From Burkholderiales bacterium (GTDB taxonomy: Bacteria > Pseudomonadota > Gammaproteobacteria > Burkholderiales > Casimicrobiaceae): a DNA stretch of 64,000 nucleotides. The stretch spans positions 93,688 to 157,687 of the forward strand of contig JANXNI010000045.1 of NCBI GenBank assembly GCA_025354165.1, read 5' to 3'. The translations under genes and the position numbers were made by a program. The stretch's first letter is position 1; each line of letters starts with the position of its first letter. Positions 38,423 through 47,914 of this stretch are shown here, one piece after another. A model generated the notes under the pieces. That model ran no database searches and had not been told where the DNA came from. It worked only from the letters and a program-made list of their open reading frames with translations.

Positions 38423-39166
38423 ATGGTGTTCAGGTTCGTTCCAGAAGAGTTTTTACGCTGGTTGCAGTCGTCGCAGCGTGCGCCTCGCACAGGCGTTCAG
38501 GTGCTCGCGACCATTGTAGTAATTGCAGCGGCTTTAGTGCCGCCAACGACGTTCGCGGCAGTACCGCAGTTTCGATTAGTGGTTTCCGATGCACGAGGTG
38601 TGGCGATCCCTGATGCTGTCGTGATGCTTCGCGTGAGCGAAATCTCGGGAAAAACAACACCTACCTCCAGGCCAAGGCTCGCGGTTCCTGCAACGCCTGT
38701 CGTTATCCAGCAGCTTGATCGCGAGTTCGTGCCTAGGATCACCGTAGTTCCCGTGGGAGCGCGGGTGAGCTTGCCCAATAACGACGCAGTGCCCCACAGC
38801 GTTTATAGTTTTTCTCCGGCCAAGCAGTTCGAATTCGACGTATACGTAGGTTCGTCACCGCAGGTTCTGATGCTAGACAAATCGGGGATCATCACTTTAG
38901 GCTGCAACATTCATGACTGGATGGTCGGCTATATAGTTGTTGTCGACACACCGTTTGCGCAAACTTCCGACGCACGCGGCACGGTGAGTTTTGCCAATGT
39001 ACCGGAGGGCGACTATGAGCTTCGCGTCTGGCATTCACAGCAGCGCGCAGGCGAGCACGTTGCGCAAATAAGTGTTGCCGAGGCCGCCCGGTCGCAGGCA
39101 GTCGTGATTGACATTGCGCCTCCACGTGCGCGTTACAAACCGCCGCTAACATTGAAGCGCTATTAA
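38423..39166 (+). CDS. Periplasmic cupredoxin-domain protein
   Basis: The 247-residue protein is exported: a hydrophobic segment (VQVLATIVVIAAALVPPTTFA) follows about 25 polar residues. The mature part has copper-site features of a cupredoxin: VPHSVYSFSP (His) and TLGCNIHDWMVGYI (Cys, His, Met). This arrangement matches proteins often labelled methylamine utilization protein. A C-terminal carboxypeptidase-regulatory-like fold (ANVPEGDYELRVWH) follows. It ends 17 bases before the GGDEF/EAL gene, so the two are probably one unit. Confidence 0.8.
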   Translation: MVFRFVPEEFLRWLQSSQRAPRTGVQVLATIVVIAAALVPPTTFAAVPQFRLVVSDARGVAIPDAVVMLRVSEISGKTTPTSRPRLAVPATPVVIQQLDREFVPRITVVPVGARVSLPNNDAVPHSVYSFSPAKQFEFDVYVGSSPQVLMLDKSGIITLGCNIHDWMVGYIVVVDTPFAQTSDARGTVSFANVPEGDYELRVWHSQQRAGEHVAQISVAEAARSQAVVIDIAPPRARYKPPLTLKRY

Positions 39167-39183
39167 GGTTTATCGGATCAATC

Positions 39184-41550
39184 ATGCGCCTGCCGAATTC
39201 GTTACATGCACGGATCGGGCTATTTTCGCTGGCGCTGTTTCTCATCGTGCAGATTCCGACGCTCGTGCTCGCTTATCGCGCAACAAACGACGTCGCCCAT
39301 GCACGCCTGAGCGCCGATCTGGATCACGGCACCCGCACCTTCCGCCGAATTCTTGACGAGCGCGGCGTCCAGCTCGCACTTGCGACACGTGTGCTGGCCA
39401 GCGATTTCGCTTTTCGCAAAGCACTCGCCCTTGCCGAGCCTGCCACCATTCAATCAGTGCTTGAGAATCATTCGGCGCGCTTACGTGCTGACTTTGGTCT
39501 GGTGCTCTCACCGAGCCGCGCGGTCGTGGCATCCACGGGAACGGCGGCGGCAGCCTCGTCGCAGGTATTAGCCGCCATTGCACCGGAAGCAGAAGAGTCC
39601 GCAGGACGCTCCATCATCCTGTCGCTGGACCGTCGGCTGGTGCAAATTGCAGTCGTTCCGGTGCTCGCGCCGGACCCCATCGGCTGGACCGCTTTTGGCT
39701 GGGATCTTGACCAGCACGCGGCTAACGATTTGAAGCAATTGGTCGATCTTGAGATTACGTTTCTGAGCGCCACGGACAATGGCGCCTTGCAAATTTCTGC
39801 GTCGACGCTGCCGCCCTCTTTGCACGAAGACGTTCGCCGGCAATTCAGCAGTGCCGGTGCGGTCAACAGCCAGATGCTAACCGTTGATCTTGGGGGCGAG
39901 ACTTATGCGTCTAGCTCATTTCCGCTCGACGGCAGGCAGCCGCCGAGAGCCGCCGTGGTGACGCACCAGTCCGTCGCCAAAGCTACAGCGCCTTTCAAGC
40001 AATTGACCGACCTGCTCACCACACTGAGCATTTTGGGCGTCGCCGGTTGTGTGCTTGGCAGCTCACTCCTGGCGGGCGCGATCGCACGACCTATTCGCAG
40101 TCTCACGGCAATGACTGAGGCTATGCGTGCGGGAGAAACGCGTGCCCATTTAGGCGGCAAGCTGACAGGCGAGCTACAGGGGCTTGCCAGTAGCTTCAAT
40201 CGGCTGGTGGACACGTTGCGCCTGCGTGACGCCGAAGTGTTGCATCTTGCCTACTTTGACAGCCTCACTGAATTGCACAATCGCGTCGGGTTTGTGAAAG
40301 CGGCATCTGAATTCACTAGTCGCGCCACGCCAGACGCGCACGCGGTCGTCGCGATACTTGACGTAGCCTCCTCGACGCAGATCAACGGAATACTCGGGCA
40401 TGAGGTGGGCGACGAGGTCACTCGCGCCGTTGCGGCCATGCTGGCCGCAGCGCTTCCAGAGCCGCGAATCGTGGGGCGGCTGACACGTGACGAATTTGCG
40501 GTACTGCTTCTTGATCCAGATGAAGAGGCCTGTCATGCGACGCTGCGCATGCTCATAGCGCAGTTCGATAAGCCGCTGCAAGTCGTCAGCCAATCCATCG
40601 ACGCGCGTATCCACGTCGGTTGGGCGCAACTGCACGACGATGGCCCGGACCTCGCCACCATCATGCGCCGCGCTGACATGGCGCTCAATGTGGCGAAGGC
40701 GCGGCAGTCACCGCTGGTTCGTTTCGATCACGCAATGGAAGCCGACACCCATACTCACTTCGCTCTGCTATCGGATCTAAAGATCGCCGTCGCGAGCAGT
40801 CAACTCGAATTGCACTACCAGCCAAAGCTCTCGATCAATGCTCAAGTCATGGGACTGGAAGCGCTACTGCGCTGGAATCATCCAAGGCGTGGGCTCTTAA
40901 TGCCTGACGCCTTCATTGCGATTGCCGAGCAGACGGGTGCGGTGCGCGAAGTTACTCGCTACGTCATCACGGCGGCGGTAAAGCAGCAAGTAAGCTGGCT
41001 TGCAGATGGCATCAGGCTGCCGATTGCAGTGAACATTTCAGCGCGCGATTTGCAGGATGAAAGTTTCCCGCTTTTTGTCGCGACTACTCTGGCCGATCAC
41101 GCGGTCGACGCGGCCACGCTCAGCTTTGAAATCACCGAGCGCGCGTTGATGGACAATCTCGAAGCGACTGCACAGACGTTGCGTGCATTGCAAAAAATTG
41201 GCATTCGCATCGCGCTTGATGACTACGGCACAGGCTACGCAACCCTCACCCACATTAGCCAACTGCCAGTGAGCGAACTAAAAATTGACCGCAGCTTTGT
41301 AACTGATCTGACGCCGAACACGCGAAACTTTGCCATCGTGCTTTCAACGGTCGAGATGGGCCATAGGCTCGGAATGACGGTCGTTGCTGAAGGCGTAGAA
41401 ACCGTCAGTGAACTTGAAGCGTTGCGCAAGTCCGGTTGCGATGAAGTGCAGGGATACTATTTTTCCAAACCGATGGCGGCTGACGCCACACGAATCTGGA
41501 TCAAGGTGCATACCAGTGCCAACAAGGTACCAGCGCGAGCAACGTTTTAG
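39184..41550 (+). CDS. Membrane c-di-GMP phosphodiesterase with degenerate GGDEF and intact EAL domains
   Basis: The 788-residue protein has an N-terminal helix (FSLALFLIVQIPTLVLAYRA), a periplasmic sensor of about 250 residues, a second helix and HAMP (ARPIRSLTAMTEAMRAGE), then GGDEF and EAL domains. The GGDEF site reads RLTRDEF, so cyclase activity is unlikely. The EAL domain keeps its catalytic set: LEALLRW, VNISARDL, EITERAL, ALDDYGTGYA, LKIDRSFV, VAEGVET and QGYYFSKP. It should hydrolyse c-di-GMP in response to a periplasmic signal. The upstream cupredoxin may supply that signal. Confidence 0.93.
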   Translation: MRLPNSLHARIGLFSLALFLIVQIPTLVLAYRATNDVAHARLSADLDHGTRTFRRILDERGVQLALATRVLASDFAFRKALALAEPATIQSVLENHSARLRADFGLVLSPSRAVVASTGTAAAASSQVLAAIAPEAEESAGRSIILSLDRRLVQIAVVPVLAPDPIGWTAFGWDLDQHAANDLKQLVDLEITFLSATDNGALQISASTLPPSLHEDVRRQFSSAGAVNSQMLTVDLGGETYASSSFPLDGRQPPRAAVVTHQSVAKATAPFKQLTDLLTTLSILGVAGCVLGSSLLAGAIARPIRSLTAMTEAMRAGETRAHLGGKLTGELQGLASSFNRLVDTLRLRDAEVLHLAYFDSLTELHNRVGFVKAASEFTSRATPDAHAVVAILDVASSTQINGILGHEVGDEVTRAVAAMLAAALPEPRIVGRLTRDEFAVLLLDPDEEACHATLRMLIAQFDKPLQVVSQSIDARIHVGWAQLHDDGPDLATIMRRADMALNVAKARQSPLVRFDHAMEADTHTHFALLSDLKIAVASSQLELHYQPKLSINAQVMGLEALLRWNHPRRGLLMPDAFIAIAEQTGAVREVTRYVITAAVKQQVSWLADGIRLPIAVNISARDLQDESFPLFVATTLADHAVDAATLSFEITERALMDNLEATAQTLRALQKIGIRIALDDYGTGYATLTHISQLPVSELKIDRSFVTDLTPNTRNFAIVLSTVEMGHRLGMTVVAEGVETVSELEALRKSGCDEVQGYYFSKPMAADATRIWIKVHTSANKVPARATF

Positions 41551-41574
41551 GATTCGGTCAGGCCGCTGTCGGCT

Positions 41575-42501
41575 TCAAACGCGCGAGAGCAAAAACGCTT
41601 TCACCACGTCGCGCACTGGAATCGCAGCAATTGCTCCAAACTCTGTCGTCGTCAACGCCGCCGCCGCGTTGGCATAACGCACCGCGTCAAGCATCAAGTC
41701 GCCCATCGCCATGCGCGCAATCACCGCCCCAGCGAAACAATCTCCTGCGCCCGTAGCGTCCAAGGTGTCTACCGGAAACGAGGCCATTTGCATCACGTCC
41801 GCACCCTCCCCCTGGCTGATTTTCACGCCCTCTGAGCCGAGCTTTAACACCACCACCTGAGCGCCAGAACGATGCGCCCAACGCAGTATTTCGTCATGGT
41901 CTGAACTGCCCAAAAGCGCCACCGCGTCTTCGAGCGACGGGAAGAAATAGTCGGTTAGTGGCAATATCTCCGCGAGCGCCGCTTGTGCCTCGCTCAAGGT
42001 CCACAATCGCGGACGAAAATTGGCATCAAATGCTGTAGTAACACCCATTTTTCGCGCTTCTTGAAACATCGCGAGCGTTGCCAAACGCGCACTTGCCGAG
42101 ATCGCCTGAGTGATGCCGCTGGCGTGAACAAACTGCGCATTGGCGACGCCGTCCATATCGACGTCGCCCGGTGCCAGCTTACTCGCCGCTGATCCGCAAC
42201 GCGCATAGCTGAAAGTGTGGCCATCGGGTCCGTGATGCACGAAATAGCCGCCGGTACTTGCGTGCTGGTCGACGGTCACTTGCGAGCAGTCGATGCCTTC
42301 CTGCTTCCAGATCGCACGCAACTCGTCGCCGAACGGATCATTGCCGACGCGCGTGATGTAGCCGACACTGGCACCCTGCCGCGCGGCCGCGACGCAAAAA
42401 TTCGCGGTATCGCCACCGAACCCTAGCGTGTATTTTCCGGGCTCGCTCGGGATCGCGCTCATCTCCCACATGGGTTCGCCGAGGCTCAGAATGTCAGGCA
42501 T
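41575..42501 (-). CDS. PfkB-family carbohydrate kinase
   Basis: The 308-residue ribokinase-fold enzyme phosphorylates a sugar or nucleoside. Signature 1 appears as GGDTANFCVAAARQG near residue 29, and signature 2 as DTLDATGAGDCFAGA, with the catalytic Asp near residue 255. SLGEPMWEMSAIP at the start and VHASGITQAIS are reminiscent of 2-keto-3-deoxygluconate kinases, but specificity cannot be fixed. It is convergent with the EAL gene and stands 80 bases downstream of the amidase gene. Confidence 0.88.
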   Translation of the reverse strand: MPDILSLGEPMWEMSAIPSEPGKYTLGFGGDTANFCVAAARQGASVGYITRVGNDPFGDELRAIWKQEGIDCSQVTVDQHASTGGYFVHHGPDGHTFSYARCGSAASKLAPGDVDMDGVANAQFVHASGITQAISASARLATLAMFQEARKMGVTTAFDANFRPRLWTLSEAQAALAEILPLTDYFFPSLEDAVALLGSSDHDEILRWAHRSGAQVVVLKLGSEGVKISQGEGADVMQMASFPVDTLDATGAGDCFAGAVIARMAMGDLMLDAVRYANAAAALTTTEFGAIAAIPVRDVVKAFLLSRV

Positions 42502-42581
42502 GATTTTCTCGCTGGGTGACGGTAGCCGAGAGTTCTATCACTTGCCCATGCGGTTGTGCACAAAAAATTTTGCTCCGCGCT

Positions 42582-43979
42582 TTATTGCATCGGTGCAATC
42601 CGTTTCCACGGTCGCCCCGACTCCAGCGCCCTCGCGGCTCTCAGGACGAGCGCGTCACCGTGCATGGGACCGACGATTTGCGTCGACAACGGCAGGCCAT
42701 CCACATCAAAGCCGCAGGGGCAAACGCAGGCAGGTTGTTGCGTGAGATTAAAAGGGTACGAAAACGGCGTCCAGTCGAGAAAACTGGCAATCGGCGTGTC
42801 CCATTCGTTCGACCCTTTGGCTTTGAAGGCGGGCACAGAAACACCAGGCGTCACCAGCAAATCGAAGCGTTCATGAAACTTACGCATCAGGATACCCAGC
42901 TCGCCGCGACGTTTGATCAACGCCTGCATTTCCGGCACCGTGACGCGCCTGCCCTGCTCCGCCTGGGCCGCGAGGGCCGGGTCAGCGAGCACCTGTTGAG
43001 CGGGTGTCATGGCGTCAAATAACGTGGCCGATCCGACGAACCAGAGCTTCATCGTGATCTCCAGTGGGCATTCGAATCCGGGATCAACCTCGTCCACATG
43101 CGCGCCCAATTCGGCAAGCGCTTCGGCCGATTTACGCACCGCCACTGCCACTTCGGGATGGACGTCTTTCACGTAGCCGAGCGCTGGGCTGAACGCGATA
43201 CGCAGACCGCGAATTCCGTCGTTCAAACCTACCGTGTAGTCGCGCGAATCGAATGGCAGGGACGTCCAGTCGCGGGCGTCGGGGCGGGTGATAACGTTCA
43301 TCAGCATCGCCGCGTCGGCGACATGTCGAGCGTGCGGCCCCAAGTGCGCAACCGTACCCATCGGCGATAGCGGCCACGCCGGAACCCGCCCGAACGAGGG
43401 TTTGAGGCCGAAGCCACCTGTGAACGCCGCTGGAATGCGCACGCTTCCTGCGCCGTCGGTGCCCATCGCCAGCGGACCGATGCCGGCAACCACGGCTGCA
43501 GCGCTTCCGCCGGATGAGCCACCGGAGGTGCGATCTGTGTGCCACGGATTCCGCGTGACGCCGGTTAACAAGTTGTCAGTCGTGCCTTTGATGCCGAACT
43601 CGGGTGTGGTTGTTTTTGCGAAGATGACGAGACCTGCTTCGCGAATACGAGCCACGCTCGGCGCATCGTCCGCCCAGTCTTGGCTGGCATCCACAGTTCG
43701 TGAGCCGCGCAGGGTCGGCCAGCCTTGGGTGAGGATCAAATCCTTGATCGAGATCGGCACACCGTCGAGCGGTGACAGCGGCGTTCCCGCCTGCCAGCGA
43801 ACCTCCGAAGCCTTTGCATCATCAAGTGTTTTTTCGCGATCCTCAAAGCAAAATGCGTTGATCTTCGGCTGCCACGCATCGAGCCGCGTGAAGACGGCGG
43901 TGACAGCGTCGACTGGCGACGCCTCCTTGCGGCGAAAGCAGCGGGACAGGTCTTCGGCGGAAAGATCGGCGAGATTCAC
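42582..43979 (-). CDS. Amidase signature-family hydrolase
   Basis: The 465-residue amide hydrolase has the Ser-cisSer-Lys triad: K79 in VPISIKDL, S155 in TSGGSSGGSA, and nucleophile S179 in GTDGAGSVRIPA. The GTG start at 43979 has AGGA eight bases upstream. The substrate is unknown; relatives hydrolyse aryl or short-chain amides. It is not GatA, since no gatB or gatC is near and the C-terminal region differs. The 5' region contains repeat copy E. Confidence 0.9.
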   Translation of the reverse strand: MNLADLSAEDLSRCFRRKEASPVDAVTAVFTRLDAWQPKINAFCFEDREKTLDDAKASEVRWQAGTPLSPLDGVPISIKDLILTQGWPTLRGSRTVDASQDWADDAPSVARIREAGLVIFAKTTTPEFGIKGTTDNLLTGVTRNPWHTDRTSGGSSGGSAAAVVAGIGPLAMGTDGAGSVRIPAAFTGGFGLKPSFGRVPAWPLSPMGTVAHLGPHARHVADAAMLMNVITRPDARDWTSLPFDSRDYTVGLNDGIRGLRIAFSPALGYVKDVHPEVAVAVRKSAEALAELGAHVDEVDPGFECPLEITMKLWFVGSATLFDAMTPAQQVLADPALAAQAEQGRRVTVPEMQALIKRRGELGILMRKFHERFDLLVTPGVSVPAFKAKGSNEWDTPIASFLDWTPFSYPFNLTQQPACVCPCGFDVDGLPLSTQIVGPMHGDALVLRAARALESGRPWKRIAPMQ

Positions 43980-44086
43980 AGTGGTATTCCTGAGTTCGAT
44001 GACTAACGAATGGTGACGGCGTTGAGCGGCAAAACAGAGGCTATCGCACGCGTGGCCGTACCGGCTACTTGCGGTTCACGCACTGA

Positions 44087-44206
44087 TACAGCTTTTGTCT
44101 GCAATGACGCTTTGATTGGGGCTGGGGGAGATAATAGTGGCTTATCGATTATCGCCAAAAATGGCATACAGCCCCAATGCAGCAAGACTTTCAGCCAATA
44201 GCTGTA
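44087..44206. repeat. 116-bp palindromic family, copy E
   Basis: 120 bp including extended ends. The left outer arm is TACAGCTTTTGTCTGCAATG and the right outer arm on the other strand is TACAGCTATTGGCTGAAAG. The inner arms are TTGGGGCTG and CAGCCCCAA (9 bp, perfect), and the core is CTTATCGATTATCG. Its right arm overlaps the end of the following minus-strand hydrolase gene and provides its stop codon. Confidence 0.88.
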
Positions 44207-45030
44207 GAATTTTCTGCACGGCTGGCAACCCAGTTTTCAATCGCTAAGCGCACCTCTTCTGGCCGCTCGGTGACGGGCCAATGGTGGCAGTCAATCGTGG
44301 CGAATGAAACATTCGCTAACGTCGAAAAGTCTCGCCGCGTTGCGCTTTCGCTGGCGAACGTCGCACCGGTCGACAGCAGCACGCGAACCGGGCAGCGCAG
44401 CCGCAAAAAATCCGGTGGCGGGCGCAGCAATTCGACGACATCCTGCAAATACTGCGCGCTGTGAATGTGCTTCAGGTCGGCGCGCGTTGAACTGTATTGC
44501 TTGATGAAGGCTTCGGTATTCTCTGTTGATTGCAATGCGATGCGCGCGGCGCGATCGAGTTCACGCAGATCCAGCGGCGCGATATGACGACGATAAATGC
44601 CCATCCGATTTACCAAACGAATCGATGCAGCAACCGCCGAAAACGCTGGGGAAGCCGTGAGAATCCACTGATTCTCCGGAAGCAACGCGGTACGCAAAAC
44701 CGGATCAATCAGAAACAATGAGCTCGTGCGATCGGGATGCTTCGCGGCAAAGTGCATCGCGACTTGTGCGCCGAGACTATGACCCACGACGGCGGCGCGT
44801 TCATGCCCGGCGCCGTCCAGTGACGCCGCGAGGTCGGTGACCCAACGATCAATATCGCCATGATCGCTGACTGTCGCGCCCGAACCATGCCCGCGCAGAT
44901 CCGGCGTCAACAGCGTGTGTGTAGCCGCGAGCGACGTCTGCTCAACAAATTCGCTCCAGCGCGTGTGGTTGCTCGCAAGGCCGTGCAGCAGCACAACCGC
45001 GTCACGGGCGATGACCGGCTCCGAAATCAA
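44191..45030 (-). CDS. Alpha/beta hydrolase
   Basis: The 279-residue protein has the alpha/beta hydrolase fold: the oxyanion segment VVLLHGLASNHTRW, the nucleophile elbow VVGHSLGAQVAM, and a C-terminal His in FATIDCHHWPVTE. The start appears to be TTG at 45030; no ATG or better ribosome site is available in frame. The last four codons and the TGA stop (TAIG then stop) are encoded by the arm of repeat copy E, so the C-terminus was set by the repeat. It may be an esterase; the substrate is unknown. Confidence 0.82.
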   Translation of the reverse strand: MISEPVIARDAVVLLHGLASNHTRWSEFVEQTSLAATHTLLTPDLRGHGSGATVSDHGDIDRWVTDLAASLDGAGHERAAVVGHSLGAQVAMHFAAKHPDRTSSLFLIDPVLRTALLPENQWILTASPAFSAVAASIRLVNRMGIYRRHIAPLDLRELDRAARIALQSTENTEAFIKQYSSTRADLKHIHSAQYLQDVVELLRPPPDFLRLRCPVRVLLSTGATFASESATRRDFSTLANVSFATIDCHHWPVTERPEEVRLAIENWVASRAENSTAIG

Positions 45031-45040
45031 CGCGCAGAAT

Positions 45041-45730
45041 TTATCCTTTGCTCACGCGCCCAATGCCGCTGACGTTGGTCGAAACCTCCGTCGCCGCGCC
45101 CGTCCAGCTCAAGCTGCCGACGCCGCTAACGTTGGCGCGCAGCGATTTCTCGGCACGCACATGCGCGCTACCGACGCCTGATAGATTGGTATCCACGCGA
45201 TCTGCCGCGAGCGCGTCGGCGTCAAGACTGCCAACGCCGGAGAGCTCCGCTTTGAACGAATCGACGCGGCCATTGAGCTTGATGCTGCCGACGCCAGAGG
45301 TCTCAACCGCAAGATCGCCACCGTTAAATCCACTCGCATCGATTGAGACGGTGCCCGAATTTTCCATGCGCTTGATTCGGCGCGCGGTCACTTCAAAAAC
45401 GATGTCAGTTTTGGATAGCGATGCACCACGGGTGGACAACGTCAGCACGCCATCTTTTACTTCCGTTTTTATCAGCGGGAGGATATTGTCATCGGCGATT
45501 ACTTTCAGGCTCTCAGTGTCGCCTATGCGCAATTTAAGTTTGCCAACGCCGTTCGCATCAATGGCATCGAAGCTTGCGACGGTGCGCATTTCGCTGGCGG
45601 CGACACCGCTGCCTTTGACTTTGGAGTCGCTACCGTCAAAGGTAATGCTGATGCCGTCGCACGCGGCGAGCCCCAGCGCGACCGTGCCGATCAACGCTGC
45701 TTGCGCCACGCGTGTTGAGAAAACTTTCAT
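45041..45730 (-). CDS. DUF2807 (GIN domain) lipoprotein, auto-transporter adhesin head-like
   Basis: The 229-residue protein starts with a lipoprotein signal (MKVFSTRVAQAALIGTVALGLAAC). The rest is a right-handed beta-solenoid-like GIN domain with repeated units such as LKLRIGDTESLKV, GVGSIKLNGRVDSFKAELSG, VGSLDADALAADRVDTNLSG and VGSAHVRAEKSLRANVSG. The repeat period is about 20 residues. Such proteins sit in the envelope; their function is poorly known. It starts 3 bases after the stomatin-like gene stop and is likely in that operon. Confidence 0.85.
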   Translation of the reverse strand: MKVFSTRVAQAALIGTVALGLAACDGISITFDGSDSKVKGSGVAASEMRTVASFDAIDANGVGKLKLRIGDTESLKVIADDNILPLIKTEVKDGVLTLSTRGASLSKTDIVFEVTARRIKRMENSGTVSIDASGFNGGDLAVETSGVGSIKLNGRVDSFKAELSGVGSLDADALAADRVDTNLSGVGSAHVRAEKSLRANVSGVGSLSWTGAATEVSTNVSGIGRVSKG

Positions 45731-45732
45731 GG

Positions 45733-47124
45733 CTAGGCAATCGCTTTTTGCGACTTAAGCACTGTGGTCGCCGTTGTCACCAGGCTGGCGATATCGGTCA
45801 AATTCTGTGGTACCACAATCGTGTTGCCCGCCTTCGCGATGTTGCCCAGCGCAGCGATGTATTGCTCCGCTACTTTCAGATTCACGGCCTGCAGACCACC
45901 CTGAGATTCAATGGCCATCGCAATCTTCCTGATCGCTTCCGCATTGGCATCGGCTTTCGCCAAAATCGCCGCGGCTTCGCCCTGCGCCTGATTGATATCG
46001 GAGATTTTGTTGCCTTCAGACTTGGCAATCGCCGCTTCCTTCTGGCCCATCGCGATGTTGATCTGTTCCTGCTTGCGACCTTCGGACGCTGCGATCAACG
46101 CGCGCTTCTCGCGCTCGGCAGTAATCTGCGCCTGCATCGCATGCAGAATTTCTTTCGGTGGCGTCAAATCCTTGATCTCGTAGCGCAACACTTTCACCCC
46201 CCAGTTGCCCGCCGCCTGATCAAGCGCGCTGACCACCGCGTGGTTGATCATGTCGCGCTCTTCGAAGGTTTTATCCAGTTCCAGTTTGCCAACGACACTG
46301 CGCAGCGTCGTCTGCGCAAGCTGCGTAATGGCGAGCATGAAGTTAGACGAGCCGTAAGTCGCCAGTTTCGGATCGGTCACCTGAAAATACAGAATACCGT
46401 CGACCTGCAGCTGCGTGTTGTCGCGCGTGATGCACACCTGCGGTGGCACATCAAGCGGGACCTCGCGCAGATCATGCTTCGCGGAAATTCGGTCCACGAA
46501 TGGAATCGTGAAACGCAAACCCGGTTCCAGCGTGGCGTGATACTTGCCCAGCCGCTCCACGACCAGCGCGCGCTGCTGCGGCACAACGCGGATCGCTTTA
46601 ATAACGAAGATGATGCCGACAATAAATATCGCCAGCGGCACGATTGAACTAAATAAACCACTCATGGTGATCTCCCCAAAAAAACCGTTGATAACGGAAC
46701 TGAAACTATCGTTAATGTTGTTGAACTCTTTGTAGTCAGTGCTGGAGTTCCGCTTCCCAGACCAGAGGAATTTGCCGACGCCAAACGCTGCCAGTACGAA
46801 AAAAATCAATCGAAAAATGAGTTTTCCGCTGTCAAATTCTTTTTCCGGGACATCGCCGCCGTCGTACTTAGGCATCGCAATTGACGTCGGCGGTGGTGTC
46901 ACCGTTTTCGCCGGGTCCGCAGCGCGAACACCTTGAGTCGCTGGTGGTTGCGACGGACGCGTGTCTGTCATTTGCGTCCGCGGCTTGCCCGCAACGTTGC
47001 CCGTAGTCTTACCGCCCGCGTTTTTAGCCACCCAATCTTTCAGGCGCGACTCGATCTGCTTGCCGGCTTCGGCGAGCAACCGCGACAATGGATCGTCGCC
47101 GGGAGGTTTATTAGGGGTGGCCAT
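45733..47124 (-). CDS. SPFH/band-7 (stomatin/paraslipin-like) protein with N-terminal extension
   Basis: The frame codes for 463 residues. The C-terminal 310 residues are a standard stomatin-like protein: one membrane helix (LAIFIVGIIFVIKAIRVVP), the SPFH domain (QQRALVVERLGKYHATLEPG, then FVDRISAKHDLREVPLD), and a coiled coil rich in Ala/Glu/Lys. The first 150 residues are unusual, a Pro/Thr-rich cytoplasmic part and another helix (LIFRLIFFVLAAFGVGKFLW). An internal ATG at 46665 has a strong ribosome site (GGGGAG, spacing 6) and gives exactly the normal stomatin N-terminus. Two products may therefore be made. It follows the nfeD-like gene. Confidence 0.9.
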   Translation of the reverse strand: MATPNKPPGDDPLSRLLAEAGKQIESRLKDWVAKNAGGKTTGNVAGKPRTQMTDTRPSQPPATQGVRAADPAKTVTPPPTSIAMPKYDGGDVPEKEFDSGKLIFRLIFFVLAAFGVGKFLWSGKRNSSTDYKEFNNINDSFSSVINGFFGEITMSGLFSSIVPLAIFIVGIIFVIKAIRVVPQQRALVVERLGKYHATLEPGLRFTIPFVDRISAKHDLREVPLDVPPQVCITRDNTQLQVDGILYFQVTDPKLATYGSSNFMLAITQLAQTTLRSVVGKLELDKTFEERDMINHAVVSALDQAAGNWGVKVLRYEIKDLTPPKEILHAMQAQITAEREKRALIAASEGRKQEQINIAMGQKEAAIAKSEGNKISDINQAQGEAAAILAKADANAEAIRKIAMAIESQGGLQAVNLKVAEQYIAALGNIAKAGNTIVVPQNLTDIASLVTTATTVLKSQKAIA

Positions 47125-47228
47125 GATGGGCGCGCTCTAATTCTGTAAGTGCGACACGTGTCGCAAACAGAAACAATCGCAGCTCGCGCCGCTGGTTCGA
47201 GCTGCAATCAATGCTTCTAAAGAATTCT

Positions 47229-47648
47229 TCATCCCGGCACTGGCCCGAGCACCAGCCGCGACCCGCGCGTCTCCATAATCATCATATGCTCGCGCCTTGG
47301 GGTAGAAACGGAATCAAGCACTGCATCCCATTGCGTTCCGCGATAGGACACCCGTGCGGTTCCGTCCTCGTGCCACTCCAGCACGCTGACTTTTTGACCA
47401 ATATCAAGATTATTGGAGAGTTTCGGCTTCGACATAAAGCGCTTTTTCCAGCGGACGACGGCCATCGTGCCCGCCACCTCCACCACCGCTGCGAGACCCC
47501 ATTGCCAGCCCGTGTCGTAGCCCATCACTGCGACGATGCCGCCGACCACACAGGCGACCGCCACGATCAACAAATAGAACGTGCCCGACATCATTTCGAC
47601 ACCGACCAGGATGGCCGCTGCGATCCACCAGAAATATTGCGGAACCAT
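47229..47648 (-). CDS. NfeD-family membrane protein
   Basis: The 139-residue protein has two or three membrane helices (FWWIAAAILVGVEMMSGTFY, LLIVAVACVVGGIVAVMGYD) and a C-terminal OB-fold domain (DIGQKVSVLEWHEDGTARVSYRG split over the strands, GTQWDAVLD). NfeD proteins partner with stomatin-type SPFH proteins in membrane microdomains, which fits the gene order. The ribosome site GGAG lies before the ATG. Confidence 0.92.
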   Translation of the reverse strand: MVPQYFWWIAAAILVGVEMMSGTFYLLIVAVACVVGGIVAVMGYDTGWQWGLAAVVEVAGTMAVVRWKKRFMSKPKLSNNLDIGQKVSVLEWHEDGTARVSYRGTQWDAVLDSVSTPRREHMMIMETRGSRLVLGPVPG

Positions 47649-47914
47649 AACTCTTTCTCCGTCTGCACTTGGGGTTGTTTTTTTGCCCCGTTTGTGGGGA
47701 TGATACGGATGAAACGCTCCCTTGCAAAGGCGATTACCCGCAAGTCATGCGCTCGCGCCCGCGCCTCGTCGCATCAGGAGTTCCGACTGGCTTTTTTCGG
47801 CCATTTACGCCGTTACCGCAGCGCACAAAAATGTGGCGCACACCCCGTATAATCAAAGGTTTAGCGCCTTCTGCGCACCTTAAACTTACCTTACCGTCGA
47901 GCCCGCCCCGCATC

